From contig JAPPCV010000052.1 of NCBI GenBank assembly GCA_028824715.1, positions 23,286-87,285 of the forward strand: DNA of 64,000 nt, given 5' to 3'. Shown here in pieces: positions 28,769 through 38,105 of the stretch; position 1 is the stretch's first letter; the number at the start of each line of letters is the position of its first letter. Position numbers and translations under genes: made by a program. The DNA comes from Boseongicola sp. Its GTDB lineage: Bacteria; Pseudomonadota; Alphaproteobacteria; Rhodobacterales; Rhodobacteraceae. The notes below the pieces were generated by a model, which was not told the origin of the DNA, searched no databases, and was given only the letters and a program-made list of their open reading frames with translations.

Positions 28769-29659
28769 ATGGCGTACAAGCTGATACTGGGTGATCGCGC
28801 ATATTCCAGCTGGTCCCTTCGCGCCTGGCTGCTCTTTGAGCGCTACGGCATCCCGGCGGATGTCCGCATTGTCAGGCTCGGCGACGGCACGGTTGCCGAA
28901 CAGCTCGCCGCCCACCAGCCGGCACGTTCTGTCCCGACGCTCGTTACGGACGACGGCGCGGCAATTTGCGATTCGCTTGCCATCGCGGAGGAACTGGCGG
29001 CGCGGCATCCGGACGCGGGGTTCTGGCCCGGCATTCCTCGAGCTCGAGCCGTATCGCGCAGTCTCTCCGCCGAGATGCATTCAGGCTTCGCCGCACTGCG
29101 CGAAGGTTGTCCAATGAACCTGCGTTGCGCCTACCGGGACTACGCTCCGTCAGGAGATGTCCTGAACGACCTTGCCCGGATCGAGACGATCTGGGCTCAT
29201 GCGCTTGACGCCTTTGGCGGTCCCTGGCTCTGTGGCGGCTATTCCGTCGCGGATGCATTCTTTGCCCCGGTGGCGGCACGCATTGCCGGCTACGGTCTCC
29301 CGGTCGGGTCCTGCTCAAGAACGTACGTCGAAGCCCATCTGGCTGACCCCGCCTTCCGACGCTGGCGTGCCATGGGGCTCGTCGACGGTCCCGACCTGGC
29401 TCGAATCTCGCGTGACCATGCACGGTGCGCCTGGCCCGGACCCGTGCCGTTGCCCGCAGTGGTGGCGGATTCCGGTCGCTCCGAGAACGAGAAGTGTCCG
29501 TATTCCGGAAGGCCGGTCACTCATTTTCTTGAACTGGACGGCCGGATCTTCGGCTTCTGCAATCCGTTCTGCCGCGACAAGACCGTCGCCGACCCGGAGG
29601 CCTGGTCCGCCTTCATGGACCTCTTCCAGGCCCGACAGGTGCCGTCAAAGGGCGCATGA
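28769..29659 (+). CDS. Glutathione S-transferase with C-terminal Cys-rich (YHS-like) extension
   Basis: Thioredoxin-like N-domain (KLILGDRAYSSWSLRAWLLFERYGI, SVPTLVTDDGAAICDSLAIAEELA) and C-terminal KCPYSGRPVTHFLELDGRIFGFCNPFCRDKTVADPEAW. Confidence 0.87.
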   Translation: MAYKLILGDRAYSSWSLRAWLLFERYGIPADVRIVRLGDGTVAEQLAAHQPARSVPTLVTDDGAAICDSLAIAEELAARHPDAGFWPGIPRARAVSRSLSAEMHSGFAALREGCPMNLRCAYRDYAPSGDVLNDLARIETIWAHALDAFGGPWLCGGYSVADAFFAPVAARIAGYGLPVGSCSRTYVEAHLADPAFRRWRAMGLVDGPDLARISRDHARCAWPGPVPLPAVVADSGRSENEKCPYSGRPVTHFLELDGRIFGFCNPFCRDKTVADPEAWSAFMDLFQARQVPSKGA

Positions 29660-29767
29660 CGCGTGCGGCCGCCTCTGCCGGCGCCTTGCCGCTCGCGAGC
29701 ATTGGTGACGAAATCTCGGGGATCCGGGAAGTCGCCGGGATTCACATTCCCAAGGGCGTGGGTGCTT

Positions 29768-29883
29768 AGTGACCTGAAGACGCCGTTAAAAGGCCATATG
29801 TGACCTACTGTATCCAAAATGCCACCAGAAGAGGTCACTTAAAGCCTATTGACAATGCAAATGACAAAAGGTCAGATATGACC
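29768..29883. promoter_or_regulatory. Probable HipB operator array upstream of hipBA
   Basis: AGTGACCT (29768-29775), AGGCCATATGTGACCT (29791-29806), AGGTCACTT (29832-29840) and GGTCAGATATGACC (29870-29883) share a GGTCA/TGACC half-site. Confidence 0.6.
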
Positions 29884-29935
29884 CACAAATGACGAATCAA
29901 CTCTTAACCGGCATCTTTTGGCCTTCAAGGACGAC

Positions 29936-30274
29936 ATGGCGACACCAAGGCAGGCAGAACTGGAGATCGGGCAACGCCTTGCGCGCCTGCGGCTGTCTCG
30001 AAACGTGACGCAGGCCGCCCTTGCCCGGAAGGCAGGCATCGGCGTGCGCACCCTGCGACGCCTCGAGGCCGGGGAACCCTCGACCCTCGACACGTTCCTT
30101 CGCGTCGCCATGGCACTTGACCTGGAGGAGGCCATCCTCTCCGCCCTGCCCGAAGGGTGCATCCGGCCCATTGAACGCGTGTCAAGAAAGGGAAGCGAGC
30201 GCAGGAGGGCCAGCCCGACCTCGAAACCCCGGGCGAGATCAACCTGGACATGGGGTGACGGGCAGGATGACTGA
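29936..30274 (+). CDS. hipB: HTH XRE-family antitoxin, HipB-like
   Basis: IGQRLARLRLSRNVTQAALARKAGIGVRTLRRLEAGEPSTLDTFLRVAMALDL; overlaps a hipA-like gene. Confidence 0.85.
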   Translation: MATPRQAELEIGQRLARLRLSRNVTQAALARKAGIGVRTLRRLEAGEPSTLDTFLRVAMALDLEEAILSALPEGCIRPIERVSRKGSERRRASPTSKPRARSTWTWGDGQDD

Positions 30275-31571
30275 CGCGAGCGTCACGTTGTGGGGGCGGC
30301 GCATCGGCGCCGTGAGCTGGGACGAGGCGCGCGCGCTCGGGGTCTTTCAGTACGATCCGGAATTCGTGGACGCGGGCATAGAGGTCGCACCCTTGAAAAT
30401 GCCGGTCCGGGAAGCGCCCTACGAGTTTCCGGCCCTTCAACGGGAGACCTTCAGGGGGCTGCCGGGCATGCTGGCCGACGCGCTGCCCGACAGGTTTGGC
30501 AACCGGCTGATCGATGCCTGGCTTGCCGAAACGGGCCGACGCGCGGACGGGTTCAGCCCGGTTGACCGGCTTTGCTACATAGGCAACCGCGGGATCGGGG
30601 CATTGGAGTTCGAGCCCGCCATCCGCAAGGCAACGCGATCGAAGAAGCTGCAAGTGGCCCGGTTGGCAGACCTGGCCAACAGGGTGCTGGACGAACGCGA
30701 GAACCTTTCCGGGACGCTCGGGGGCGCGGACGACGCGGAGGCGCTTGAAGACATCCTGAGCGTCGGAACCTCGGCGGGGGGTGCGCGCGCCAAGGCCGTG
30801 CTCGCCTGGAACAGGGAGACAGGCGAGTTCAGGTCCGGGCAAGTGAAGGTTGACGAGGGTTGCGAGCATTGGCTCCTGAAGTTCGACGGCGTGTCCAACA
30901 ACCGCGACAGGGAACTCGCTGACCCGCAGGGCTTCGGCAAGATCGAGTACGCGTATCACCTGATGGCAACGGAAGCGGGCATCGACATGTCGGAGTGCAG
31001 ACTTCACAACGAGGGCGGACGCAGCCACTTCATGACCCGCCGGTTCGACAGGGACGGGCGGGGACGCAAGATCCACATGCAGTCGCTTGGCGCGATGCAA
31101 CACTTCGACTTCAACGACCCGGCTTCCCATTCCTACGAGCAGGCCGTCCTGACGATCCGGGAGCTGGGGCTGGGGATGGACGTCGTGGAGCAACAATGCA
31201 GGCGAGCGGTCTTCAACGTCGTGGCCCGCAATCAGGATGACCACGTCAAGAACATCTCCTTCCTCATGGACAGGTCAGGTTCCTGGCGGCTGTCGCCGGC
31301 TTACGACGTGGCTTACTCGTACAACCCCCAGGGATCCTGGACACGTGATCACCAGATGAGCCTGGCGGGAAAGCGAAACGGCTTTGCGCATGACGACCTC
31401 ATGGACTTCGCCTCGAACGCCGGTCTCAAGCCCGCCAGGGCAAGACAGGCAGTCGGGGAAGTCGTGGACTCCGTCGAGAAGTGGCAAGGACACGCGGAGA
31501 AGGCAGGCGTCGAGCCGTCGGACATTGCCCGCATCGAGAAGACCTTTCGCCCGGGCGTGCGCGGCAAGTAG
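30267..31571 (+). CDS. hipA: HipA-family serine/threonine kinase toxin
   Basis: GTSAGGARAKAVLAW, WLLKFDGV, HFMTRRFDRDG, NVVARNQDDHVKNISFLMD, LSPAYDVAYSY. Confidence 0.93.
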   Translation: MTDASVTLWGRRIGAVSWDEARALGVFQYDPEFVDAGIEVAPLKMPVREAPYEFPALQRETFRGLPGMLADALPDRFGNRLIDAWLAETGRRADGFSPVDRLCYIGNRGIGALEFEPAIRKATRSKKLQVARLADLANRVLDERENLSGTLGGADDAEALEDILSVGTSAGGARAKAVLAWNRETGEFRSGQVKVDEGCEHWLLKFDGVSNNRDRELADPQGFGKIEYAYHLMATEAGIDMSECRLHNEGGRSHFMTRRFDRDGRGRKIHMQSLGAMQHFDFNDPASHSYEQAVLTIRELGLGMDVVEQQCRRAVFNVVARNQDDHVKNISFLMDRSGSWRLSPAYDVAYSYNPQGSWTRDHQMSLAGKRNGFAHDDLMDFASNAGLKPARARQAVGEVVDSVEKWQGHAEKAGVEPSDIARIEKTFRPGVRGK

Positions 31572-31833
31572 CGCTTGCTGCCCGCCGCTGCCTGCGTCCA
31601 TGTCGCGAACGTGACGTTTCCGGCCATTGATGAATTGTGCTGCCACGGCGTGATTCGCCGCGACCTCAGCGGGATCCAAACGGCAATGCAGCCGGCAGGC
31701 GATTCGCGCCTCGTTGTGCCTGCCGCTCGACGCTGATGCCCGCCGGGAACAAAGGCATGCCATTGAGCGTCGCCGCAGATCTTGCTAACGGATCGGGCGC
31801 ATTACAGCACTTTGTCATTGCAGGAGGAGCGAC

Positions 31834-32073
31834 ATGCCGCAGATCCTGGTCCGCCAGCTGACCTCTGAAGCGCACCACGCATTGAAGGCGCACGCGCGAC
31901 AGCAAAATCGCAGCGCGGAGTCCCTGGCGCGCGAGATTCTCGAAAGCGCCCTGGTGCCGGAATCGCGCACCGGTCTTGGGAATCGCATCGCGGCCATATG
32001 GGACGGAGCCAATCTTTCGGACGTCGACCTGGAACGTCACCGGACGCCATACGAACCGTCGGATCTGCAATGA
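31834..32073 (+). CDS. FitA-like ribbon-helix-helix antitoxin
   Basis: MPQILVRQLTSEAHHALKAHARQQNRSAESLAREILESAL; followed by a PIN gene with ATGA overlap. Confidence 0.85.
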   Translation: MPQILVRQLTSEAHHALKAHARQQNRSAESLAREILESALVPESRTGLGNRIAAIWDGANLSDVDLERHRTPYEPSDLQ

Positions 32074-32516
32074 TCATTCTCGACACGAACGTCATTTCCG
32101 AAGTGACGAAGCCCGACTCCTCGCCGTCCTTGCTCGCATGGCTCGACCGGCAGGCCGAGGATGCCTTGTAACTGACGACGGCCACCACCGCAGAGATCAG
32201 CGCGGGCGTTCACAAGCAGGACGCAGGCAGGCGTCGTGACGGTTTTGATCTCAGGCTGACGGACACCGTCGAACTGTTCTCTGGCCGGTTGTTCCCTTTC
32301 GATCTTGGCGCCGCGCTTCTGCTTGGTGACGTCCTTGCCGTTGCGCGCCGCAGGGGATGCGCCACAGGCCTTCAGGACGGCCTGATCGCGGCAATCGCCG
32401 TCCGTCGCAAGGCCGCGGTTGCCACGCGCGATGTCTCCCGGTTCAAGGCGGCGGGCGTTGAGGTCATCAACCCATGGGAGGCGAGTTCAGAAACTGGCGC
32501 AATCGAATGTCGATGA
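32070..32516 (+). pseudogene. FitB-like PIN-domain toxin interrupted by an in-frame TAA
   Basis: MIILDTNVISEVTKPDSSPSLLAWLDRQAEDAL*LTTATTAEISAGV...LQDGLIAAIAVRRKAAVATRDVSRFKAAGVEVINPWE; TAA at 32169-32171, otherwise one continuous frame. Confidence 0.87.
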
Positions 32517-32665
32517 ATGCTCCACGTTCCCCAGATTTCGGGTCGGGACGGGCCCGGCGCTCGCGAGAGGAAACGTGAAACGCCAATCCATGGATGTCGC
32601 GGCCGAAGTCCGGAAATGTCGCTTTCGCACGAGCATGCGAACGGTGCCAGGCTGAATGTTGCGCC

Positions 32666-34003
32666 ATGGAAGACCACTATCGCGATGCAAGAAAGATCGA
32701 TCCGGCGCGCGGCACGCTTCTCGGGGACAACACGCCGAATGATGGAGACCGGATCGAGATAGGCCCGACGCGGCTTGCATTCGAGGAATGGGCGGCAGCC
32801 GGACTTGCCTTGCCCGACCTGCTGGAGATGCGGCGCTTCAGATGGCAGCGGCTGACGGAACACGTGGTCGCGCGCGACTATGGCGGCTTGCTGGTCTTCG
32901 ATCCCCTGAACATTCGCTATGCCACCGATTCCACCAACATGCAGCTTTGGAACGCTCATAACCCGTTTCGGGCGCTGCTGCTGTGCGCTGACGGGTACAT
33001 GGTGCTCTGGGACTACAAGAACAGTCCGTTTCTCTCCTCGTTCAATCCGCATGTTCGCGAGGTCCATTCCGGTGCAGACTTCTTCTATTTCGACAGGGGA
33101 GACAGGGCGCACGACGCGGCAGCCGTCTTTGCCCAACAGGTTCGGGAGCTGATCAAGGCGCATGGCGGCGGCAACATGCGCCTCGCGGTCGACAAGGCGA
33201 TGCTGCATGCCTTGAAGGCGTTGGAGGCACAGGGCTTCGAGGTGATGGAGGGTGAGGAGGTCACCGAGAAGTCGCGCGCCGTCAAGGGTCCGGACGAGAT
33301 CAAGGCCATGCGCTGCTCCATCCACGCTTGCGAAACCGCCGTTCGCGCAATGGAGGAGTTCGCGCGGAACGAAGTGCCCGGCGGCAATGTCAGCGAGGAC
33401 GACATCTGGTCGGTGCTGCATGCGGAGAACATCAGGCGCGGGGGAGAGTGGATCGAGACACGGCTGCTGGCCAGCGGCCCGCGAACGAATCCGTGGTTCC
33501 AGGAGTGCGGGCCACGCACCGTCCGGATGAACGAGATCGTCGCCTTCGACACCGACTTGGTGGGAAGCTACGGCATCTGCACCGACATCAGCCGGACGCT
33601 GTGGATCGGCGATCATGCTCCCAGACCCGACATGGTCGAGGCGATGCGGCACGCGCATGAGCATATCATGGCGAACATGGAACTTCTTCGACCCGGCGTG
33701 CGGATCGAGGACTTGAGCCGGAACGGTCACCGGCTGGCGGAGAAGTACCAGGAGCAGAAATACGGCTGCATGATGCATGGCGTCGGGCTTTGCGACGAGT
33801 GGCCGCTCGTTGCCTATCCCGACAAGATGGTCCCTGGCGCCTTCGATTACGAACTGGAAGCTGGCATGGTTCTCTGCGTCGAAGCGCTGGTCGGCGAAAC
33901 GGGCGGCGACTTTTCGATCAAGCTGGAAGACCAGGTTCTGATAACCGAAGACGGCTACGAGAACCTCACATCCTATCCCTTCGACCCCGCGCTGATGGGT
34001 TAG
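32666..34003 (+). CDS. dddP: DMSP lyase DddP (M24 peptidase-like fold)
   Basis: Closely matches recalled DddP sequence: RKIDPARGTLLGDNTPNDGDRIEIGPTRLAFEEWA, FDPLNIRYATDSTNMQLWNAHNPFRALLLCADGYMVLWDYKNSPFLSSFNPHVRE, HGVGLCDEWPLVAYPDK, KLEDQVLITEDGYENLTSYPFDPALMG. Confidence 0.95.
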   Translation: MEDHYRDARKIDPARGTLLGDNTPNDGDRIEIGPTRLAFEEWAAAGLALPDLLEMRRFRWQRLTEHVVARDYGGLLVFDPLNIRYATDSTNMQLWNAHNPFRALLLCADGYMVLWDYKNSPFLSSFNPHVREVHSGADFFYFDRGDRAHDAAAVFAQQVRELIKAHGGGNMRLAVDKAMLHALKALEAQGFEVMEGEEVTEKSRAVKGPDEIKAMRCSIHACETAVRAMEEFARNEVPGGNVSEDDIWSVLHAENIRRGGEWIETRLLASGPRTNPWFQECGPRTVRMNEIVAFDTDLVGSYGICTDISRTLWIGDHAPRPDMVEAMRHAHEHIMANMELLRPGVRIEDLSRNGHRLAEKYQEQKYGCMMHGVGLCDEWPLVAYPDKMVPGAFDYELEAGMVLCVEALVGETGGDFSIKLEDQVLITEDGYENLTSYPFDPALMG

Positions 34004-34174
34004 GATCCTGTCCATGGCGAGCCGGTCTCGACGCCTTTCCGGACCGGAAGGCGTGACGCAGGCACTCTTGCTGCGGTCGGTCCTGGAACCGGACCGGCGC
34101 CGGCAGTTCCAGGCGCCGCTGCATGCCCGGGCGGCTTGGCGCGAGGGTTCGTGCGCAGCCGACCTGCACGACGT

Positions 34175-35074
34175 TCATTCGAAACTGTCCGGAGCCAGAA
34201 TGCCTCGAAGGAATTCCTTGCCGGACACGGGTTTCCTGCCCTCGCGCTGGACTTCCGTCATCTCGATCGCCCCCGCCCCGCAGGCAACGCGACAGCCGCC
34301 AAGATGCGCGCCGGGCGCCCCCTCGCCATCGGCCAGGCGGGAATTGAGGAGTTTCGTGCGCTCGCCATGGACCTTGCACCACGCCCCCGGAAACGGAGAC
34401 AGGCCACGGATGTGACGGTCGATTTCGTCGGCGGGCCTTGACCAGTCGATCCGGGTCTCCGCCTTGTTCACTTTCCGAGCATAGGACACGCCGTCTTGCG
34501 GCTGAGGAGTGGGCTCAATGCCGTCAATGCCATCGAGGGCCTCGACGATGAGCCGGGCGCCCAGCCGCGCCAGCCTGTCATGAAGCCGCCCGGTCGTGTC
34601 GTCGGGCCTGATGGCCATGGCCTCGCTGAGCAGCACAGGTCCCGAGTCCAGCCCCGTGTCCACGGCCATTATCGAGATTCCCGTCTCGTTGTCTCCCGAC
34701 ATGATCGCCCGGTGAATCGGGGCGGCGCCGCGCCAGCGCGGCAGGAGAGAAGCATGGATGTTGAGGCAACCGAGGCGCGGGCACGCCAGAATGGATTCCG
34801 GCAGGATCAGGCCATAGGCAACGACAACGGCGGCATCCGCGCGGTGTGCGCGAAAGCGGTCGCAGATTTCGGCCGACCGGAGGTCTCCAGGCGCGTGGAC
34901 GGGCAGCCCGAGCGCTTCTGCGCGAACCTGGACGGGGCAGCGCCGTTCCTTCATGCCGCGCCCGGCCGGTCGGGGAGCCCGGGTGTAGACTGCCACGATT
35001 TCGTGCCCGGCCTCGAACAATGCGTCGAGCGCAGGGACCGCAAACTCTGGTGTGCCCATGAACGCAAGCCTCAT
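34175..35074 (-). CDS. fmt: Methionyl-tRNA formyltransferase
   Basis: [40 protein letters not shown]...[34 protein letters not shown]. Confidence 0.96.
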   Translation of the reverse strand: MRLAFMGTPEFAVPALDALFEAGHEIVAVYTRAPRPAGRGMKERRCPVQVRAEALGLPVHAPGDLRSAEICDRFRAHRADAAVVVAYGLILPESILACPRLGCLNIHASLLPRWRGAAPIHRAIMSGDNETGISIMAVDTGLDSGPVLLSEAMAIRPDDTTGRLHDRLARLGARLIVEALDGIDGIEPTPQPQDGVSYARKVNKAETRIDWSRPADEIDRHIRGLSPFPGAWCKVHGERTKLLNSRLADGEGAPGAHLGGCRVACGAGAIEMTEVQREGRKPVSGKEFLRGILAPDSFE

Positions 35075-35092
35075 CGCCGCACCCAATCCGCC

Positions 35093-35614
35093 CTACGCCC
35101 GTGCCCGCTCGCGTTTCAGCTTCTTCATCTTTCTGGTGATCATCTGGCGCCGAAGCGGTTTCAGGTAGTCGATGAAGAGCTTGCCGTTCAGGTGGTCGAT
35201 TTCGTGCTGGACACAGGTTGCCCAGAGGCCCAGGAAGCGTTCGACCTCTTGATTGCCCTTGCAGTCATTCCAGGTCACTTCGACTTCGGCGGGCCGTTCG
35301 ATTTCGGCGAATTGTTCGGGAATCGAAAGACAGCCTTCCTCCTGCGTGGAGCGTTCCTCCGAGGTCCAGGTCACCGCGGGATTGATCAGGACCATCGGTT
35401 TGGGCGGAGCATCCTCTTCCTTGACGCAGTCCATCACCAAAAGCCGCTTCAATACGCCAACCTGTGGTGCGGCAAGTCCGATCCCAGGAGCCGCGTACAT
35501 GGTTTCGAGCATGTCATCTGCAAGGGTGCGCAGCCTGTCATCGAATTCAGTGACAGGGTTTGCGACCGCTTTCAGGCGAGGGTCCGGGTGGATCAGGATT
35601 TCCCTAATGGCCAT
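35093..35614 (-). CDS. def: Peptide deformylase
   Basis: GIGLAAPQVG, EEGCLSIPE, QHEIDHLNGKLFIDYL motifs. Confidence 0.96.
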   Translation of the reverse strand: MAIREILIHPDPRLKAVANPVTEFDDRLRTLADDMLETMYAAPGIGLAAPQVGVLKRLLVMDCVKEEDAPPKPMVLINPAVTWTSEERSTQEEGCLSIPEQFAEIERPAEVEVTWNDCKGNQEVERFLGLWATCVQHEIDHLNGKLFIDYLKPLRRQMITRKMKKLKRERARA

Positions 35615-35694
35615 GGGCTCCATCTAGGAGAAGGCGGGGTCAGCGGCAAGCCGACCTTGCTTGCAGGTCCGTGACGGAGTGGTTAGTCCGAGGC

Positions 35695-36870
35695 ATGACT
35701 CATGACTTTGATTCCCAGCTCGTGCTCCGTGGCTCTCATGCAGCCAAGTATGACAACCTTGGGCAGGCCTTCGGCGTGGACGATCCGGAAATCATTCCCA
35801 TGTGGGTCGCGGACATGGACTTTCCCGCCGCGCCTGCCATCCGCGCGGCGCTTCAGGCCGAAGTGGACCTGGGGTACTGCGGGTATTTCGGAAATGCAGG
35901 CGCTGCCGGTCAGGCCGTAGCGGCATGGTACAGGTCCCGCCACGGATGGGATGACATCGATCCTGGCTGGGTTCGCTACACCCATGGCGTTGTCAGCGGC
36001 TTTGGAGACGTGCTTGCGACGTTCAGCGAGCCGGAGGATTCCATCGTCGTCTTCTCTCCGGTGTACCACGCGTTCTATCGGCAAGTGCGGAACATGGGTC
36101 GGGAGATCCTGGAAAGCCGGTTGAAAGTCGAAGACGGCCGGTTCCACATGGATCTGGAGGCCCTGCAGTCATCCTTGACCGGCCGCGAGAGGATCGTGAC
36201 CTTCTGCACTCCGCACAATCCGGGCGGACGGCTGTGGGATGCGGAGGAAATCAGGGCCTTGGCAAGGTTCAGCCAGGCAAACGACCTGATGCTGATCTCC
36301 GACGAGATTCACATGGATCTTGTTTTCCCCGGTGCGGAATTCGTGCCGACGGCCGTGGCGGCGCCGGAGCACATCGACCGGCTGATCGTGCTGACCGCCG
36401 CGTCAAAGGGCTTCAACATTGCCGGCGGCGAGACGGGACTTCTCATTGCCCCCGATCCGGACATTCGCGCACGCATCGACAAGGTACTGACCGACCGCGA
36501 GTCCTCGCCCAACCGCTTCGGCATGGCGATGCTCACCGCGGCCTTCGCGCAAGGCGGTGACTGGTCTGAGGCAGCGCGGGCCTATCTTGCCGAGAATTTC
36601 CGCGCCTTTGCCCGGCGGGTCGCCTCGATCCCTGGCGTCGGCGTCATGGAGATGGACTCAACCTATCTGGCATGGGTGGACTTCACGGCCCTTGGCATGT
36701 CCGACGAAGAGCTGCTGGAACGTCTGCTCGCCGCGAAGGTGGCGCCGAGCCCCGGCACCCAGTTCGGAACCGGTGGCTCAGGTCACATGCGGTTCAATCT
36801 GGCTCTGCCGCGTCCGACACTGATGTCCGCGATCGACCGGATCGAGCGCGCGTTTTCCGATCTTCAGTAG
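35695..36870 (+). CDS. MalY/PatB-family PLP-dependent C-S lyase/aminotransferase
   Basis: PMWVADMDFPAAPAIRAAL, CTPHNPGGRLWD, ISDEIHMDLVFPG, TAASKGFNIAGGETGLLI. Confidence 0.93.
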   Translation: MTHDFDSQLVLRGSHAAKYDNLGQAFGVDDPEIIPMWVADMDFPAAPAIRAALQAEVDLGYCGYFGNAGAAGQAVAAWYRSRHGWDDIDPGWVRYTHGVVSGFGDVLATFSEPEDSIVVFSPVYHAFYRQVRNMGREILESRLKVEDGRFHMDLEALQSSLTGRERIVTFCTPHNPGGRLWDAEEIRALARFSQANDLMLISDEIHMDLVFPGAEFVPTAVAAPEHIDRLIVLTAASKGFNIAGGETGLLIAPDPDIRARIDKVLTDRESSPNRFGMAMLTAAFAQGGDWSEAARAYLAENFRAFARRVASIPGVGVMEMDSTYLAWVDFTALGMSDEELLERLLAAKVAPSPGTQFGTGGSGHMRFNLALPRPTLMSAIDRIERAFSDLQ

Positions 36871-37125
36871 GCTCTGGACCGGCCCTGCCACAATCCGCCG
36901 CGAGCGGCGCGAAGTTGCGTGCCGCCGTTCCTGCAAGGTCGCGTCCGGGCGCCGTCAGACAGGCGCGATCGTGTTGCCCCGCCAAGCATCGCGGCCTGGT
37001 CCGATGTCCCGAGCCGTCGCGGCATTCGCGCAAGAGCCGTCGACGCGAACGGCGGGACCTGCGCGTTTCGCGCGCGCCACGCCTCTGCAGCTTCAGGCAA
37101 CCGGATTTCCAGCGCGTGCCGTTCC

Positions 37126-37641
37126 TCAACGCAGGCGGACACGCCAGTCTTCGCGCGCAAGACAGCGCGCGCCGTAGACGATCAAGTCCTTGCGGGCAGT
37201 TCGGACAACGCGTTCGCATCTTTCGGGCAGACGTGAAGCATGGCGGTACTTCCGGTCCAGGCAGGTTGCCAGGTAGACCGCCCGATGCCCTTGGCGGGAA
37301 TGCACGATGCGCCGGCAGCGGTCGGGAAGGGGCGCATTCCTGTAGCCGTAGCGTCCAGTCGGGTTTCGCCGGAGAATCCGTCCGTTTATGACTTCCGGTT
37401 TCCTGGACGCATGGTCGCGATTGTCGGGGTTGCGGCGCCCGTGACTCTTCCAATGTGATTGCGGCTTGGTCGTTTCCACCCCGTCGTCCATGTCGTCGAG
37501 AGCGGCGGCAAGCAACCCAAACACCGCGAGGCCCGCTAGAATCTTGCCAAAGTCCTCGGAGTCGGCCTGCACCGGGATTGGCGGGAATGTCAGGGCGAGT
37601 GCGACGACGGCTGATGCGGCAAGGGCTCTTCTGTTGGCCAT
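37126..37641 (-). CDS. Hypothetical secreted protein
   Basis: Signal peptide MANRRALAASAVVALALTFPPIPVQA; basic Cys-containing C-terminal region. Confidence 0.7.
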   Translation of the reverse strand: MANRRALAASAVVALALTFPPIPVQADSEDFGKILAGLAVFGLLAAALDDMDDGVETTKPQSHWKSHGRRNPDNRDHASRKPEVINGRILRRNPTGRYGYRNAPLPDRCRRIVHSRQGHRAVYLATCLDRKYRHASRLPERCERVVRTARKDLIVYGARCLAREDWRVRLR

Positions 37642-37811
37642 GAGCGTTCTCCAATCCTGAATGTCGTGCGGCGACTCATGCTGCCGCTTCATGAATGCAG
37701 GGTGGAACGCATTGATCGGGACACCCAATATCGGTCCGTTGATATTGGATAACGAGTGACCAAGGGCGGGATGATATTGATTTTTGGCTGGTGCGCGGAA
37801 ACACTGGCGGC

Positions 37812-38105
37812 ATGTATGCCCGTTCCATGATCTGCGCCTTCGCGGCACTTCTTTGCTTGGCGGGGCAGGCGCAGGCCGTTTGCTACGCCGACTACAAGGC
37901 CAGCCGCGACAATCCGTTCAAGCTTCACTACGGAGTGGTCCGAATCGACGTGGAACCCTGCACCATGTCGGATCAGGTGCTGCACGACGTTGCGGAGAGG
38001 CTGAAAGCGTCCGGATGGAAGTTGCTGCAAGTGCAGTCGGTGTTTGACGACAGCGGGCTGGAGCAAAGGAGGAAGGATGCAGGACAGTACTTCCTCCGCT
38101 TCTGA
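37812..38105 (+). CDS. Small secreted hypothetical protein
   Basis: MYARSMICAFAALLCLAGQAQA signal sequence; overlaps the next gene by 29 nt. Confidence 0.65.
   Translation: MYARSMICAFAALLCLAGQAQAVCYADYKASRDNPFKLHYGVVRIDVEPCTMSDQVLHDVAERLKASGWKLLQVQSVFDDSGLEQRRKDAGQYFLRF

Noticed and set aside
29925-31244. 439-aa minus-strand ORF
   Set aside because: Antisense shadow of hipBA.
32372-34015. 547-aa minus-strand ORF
   Set aside because: Antisense shadow of dddP.
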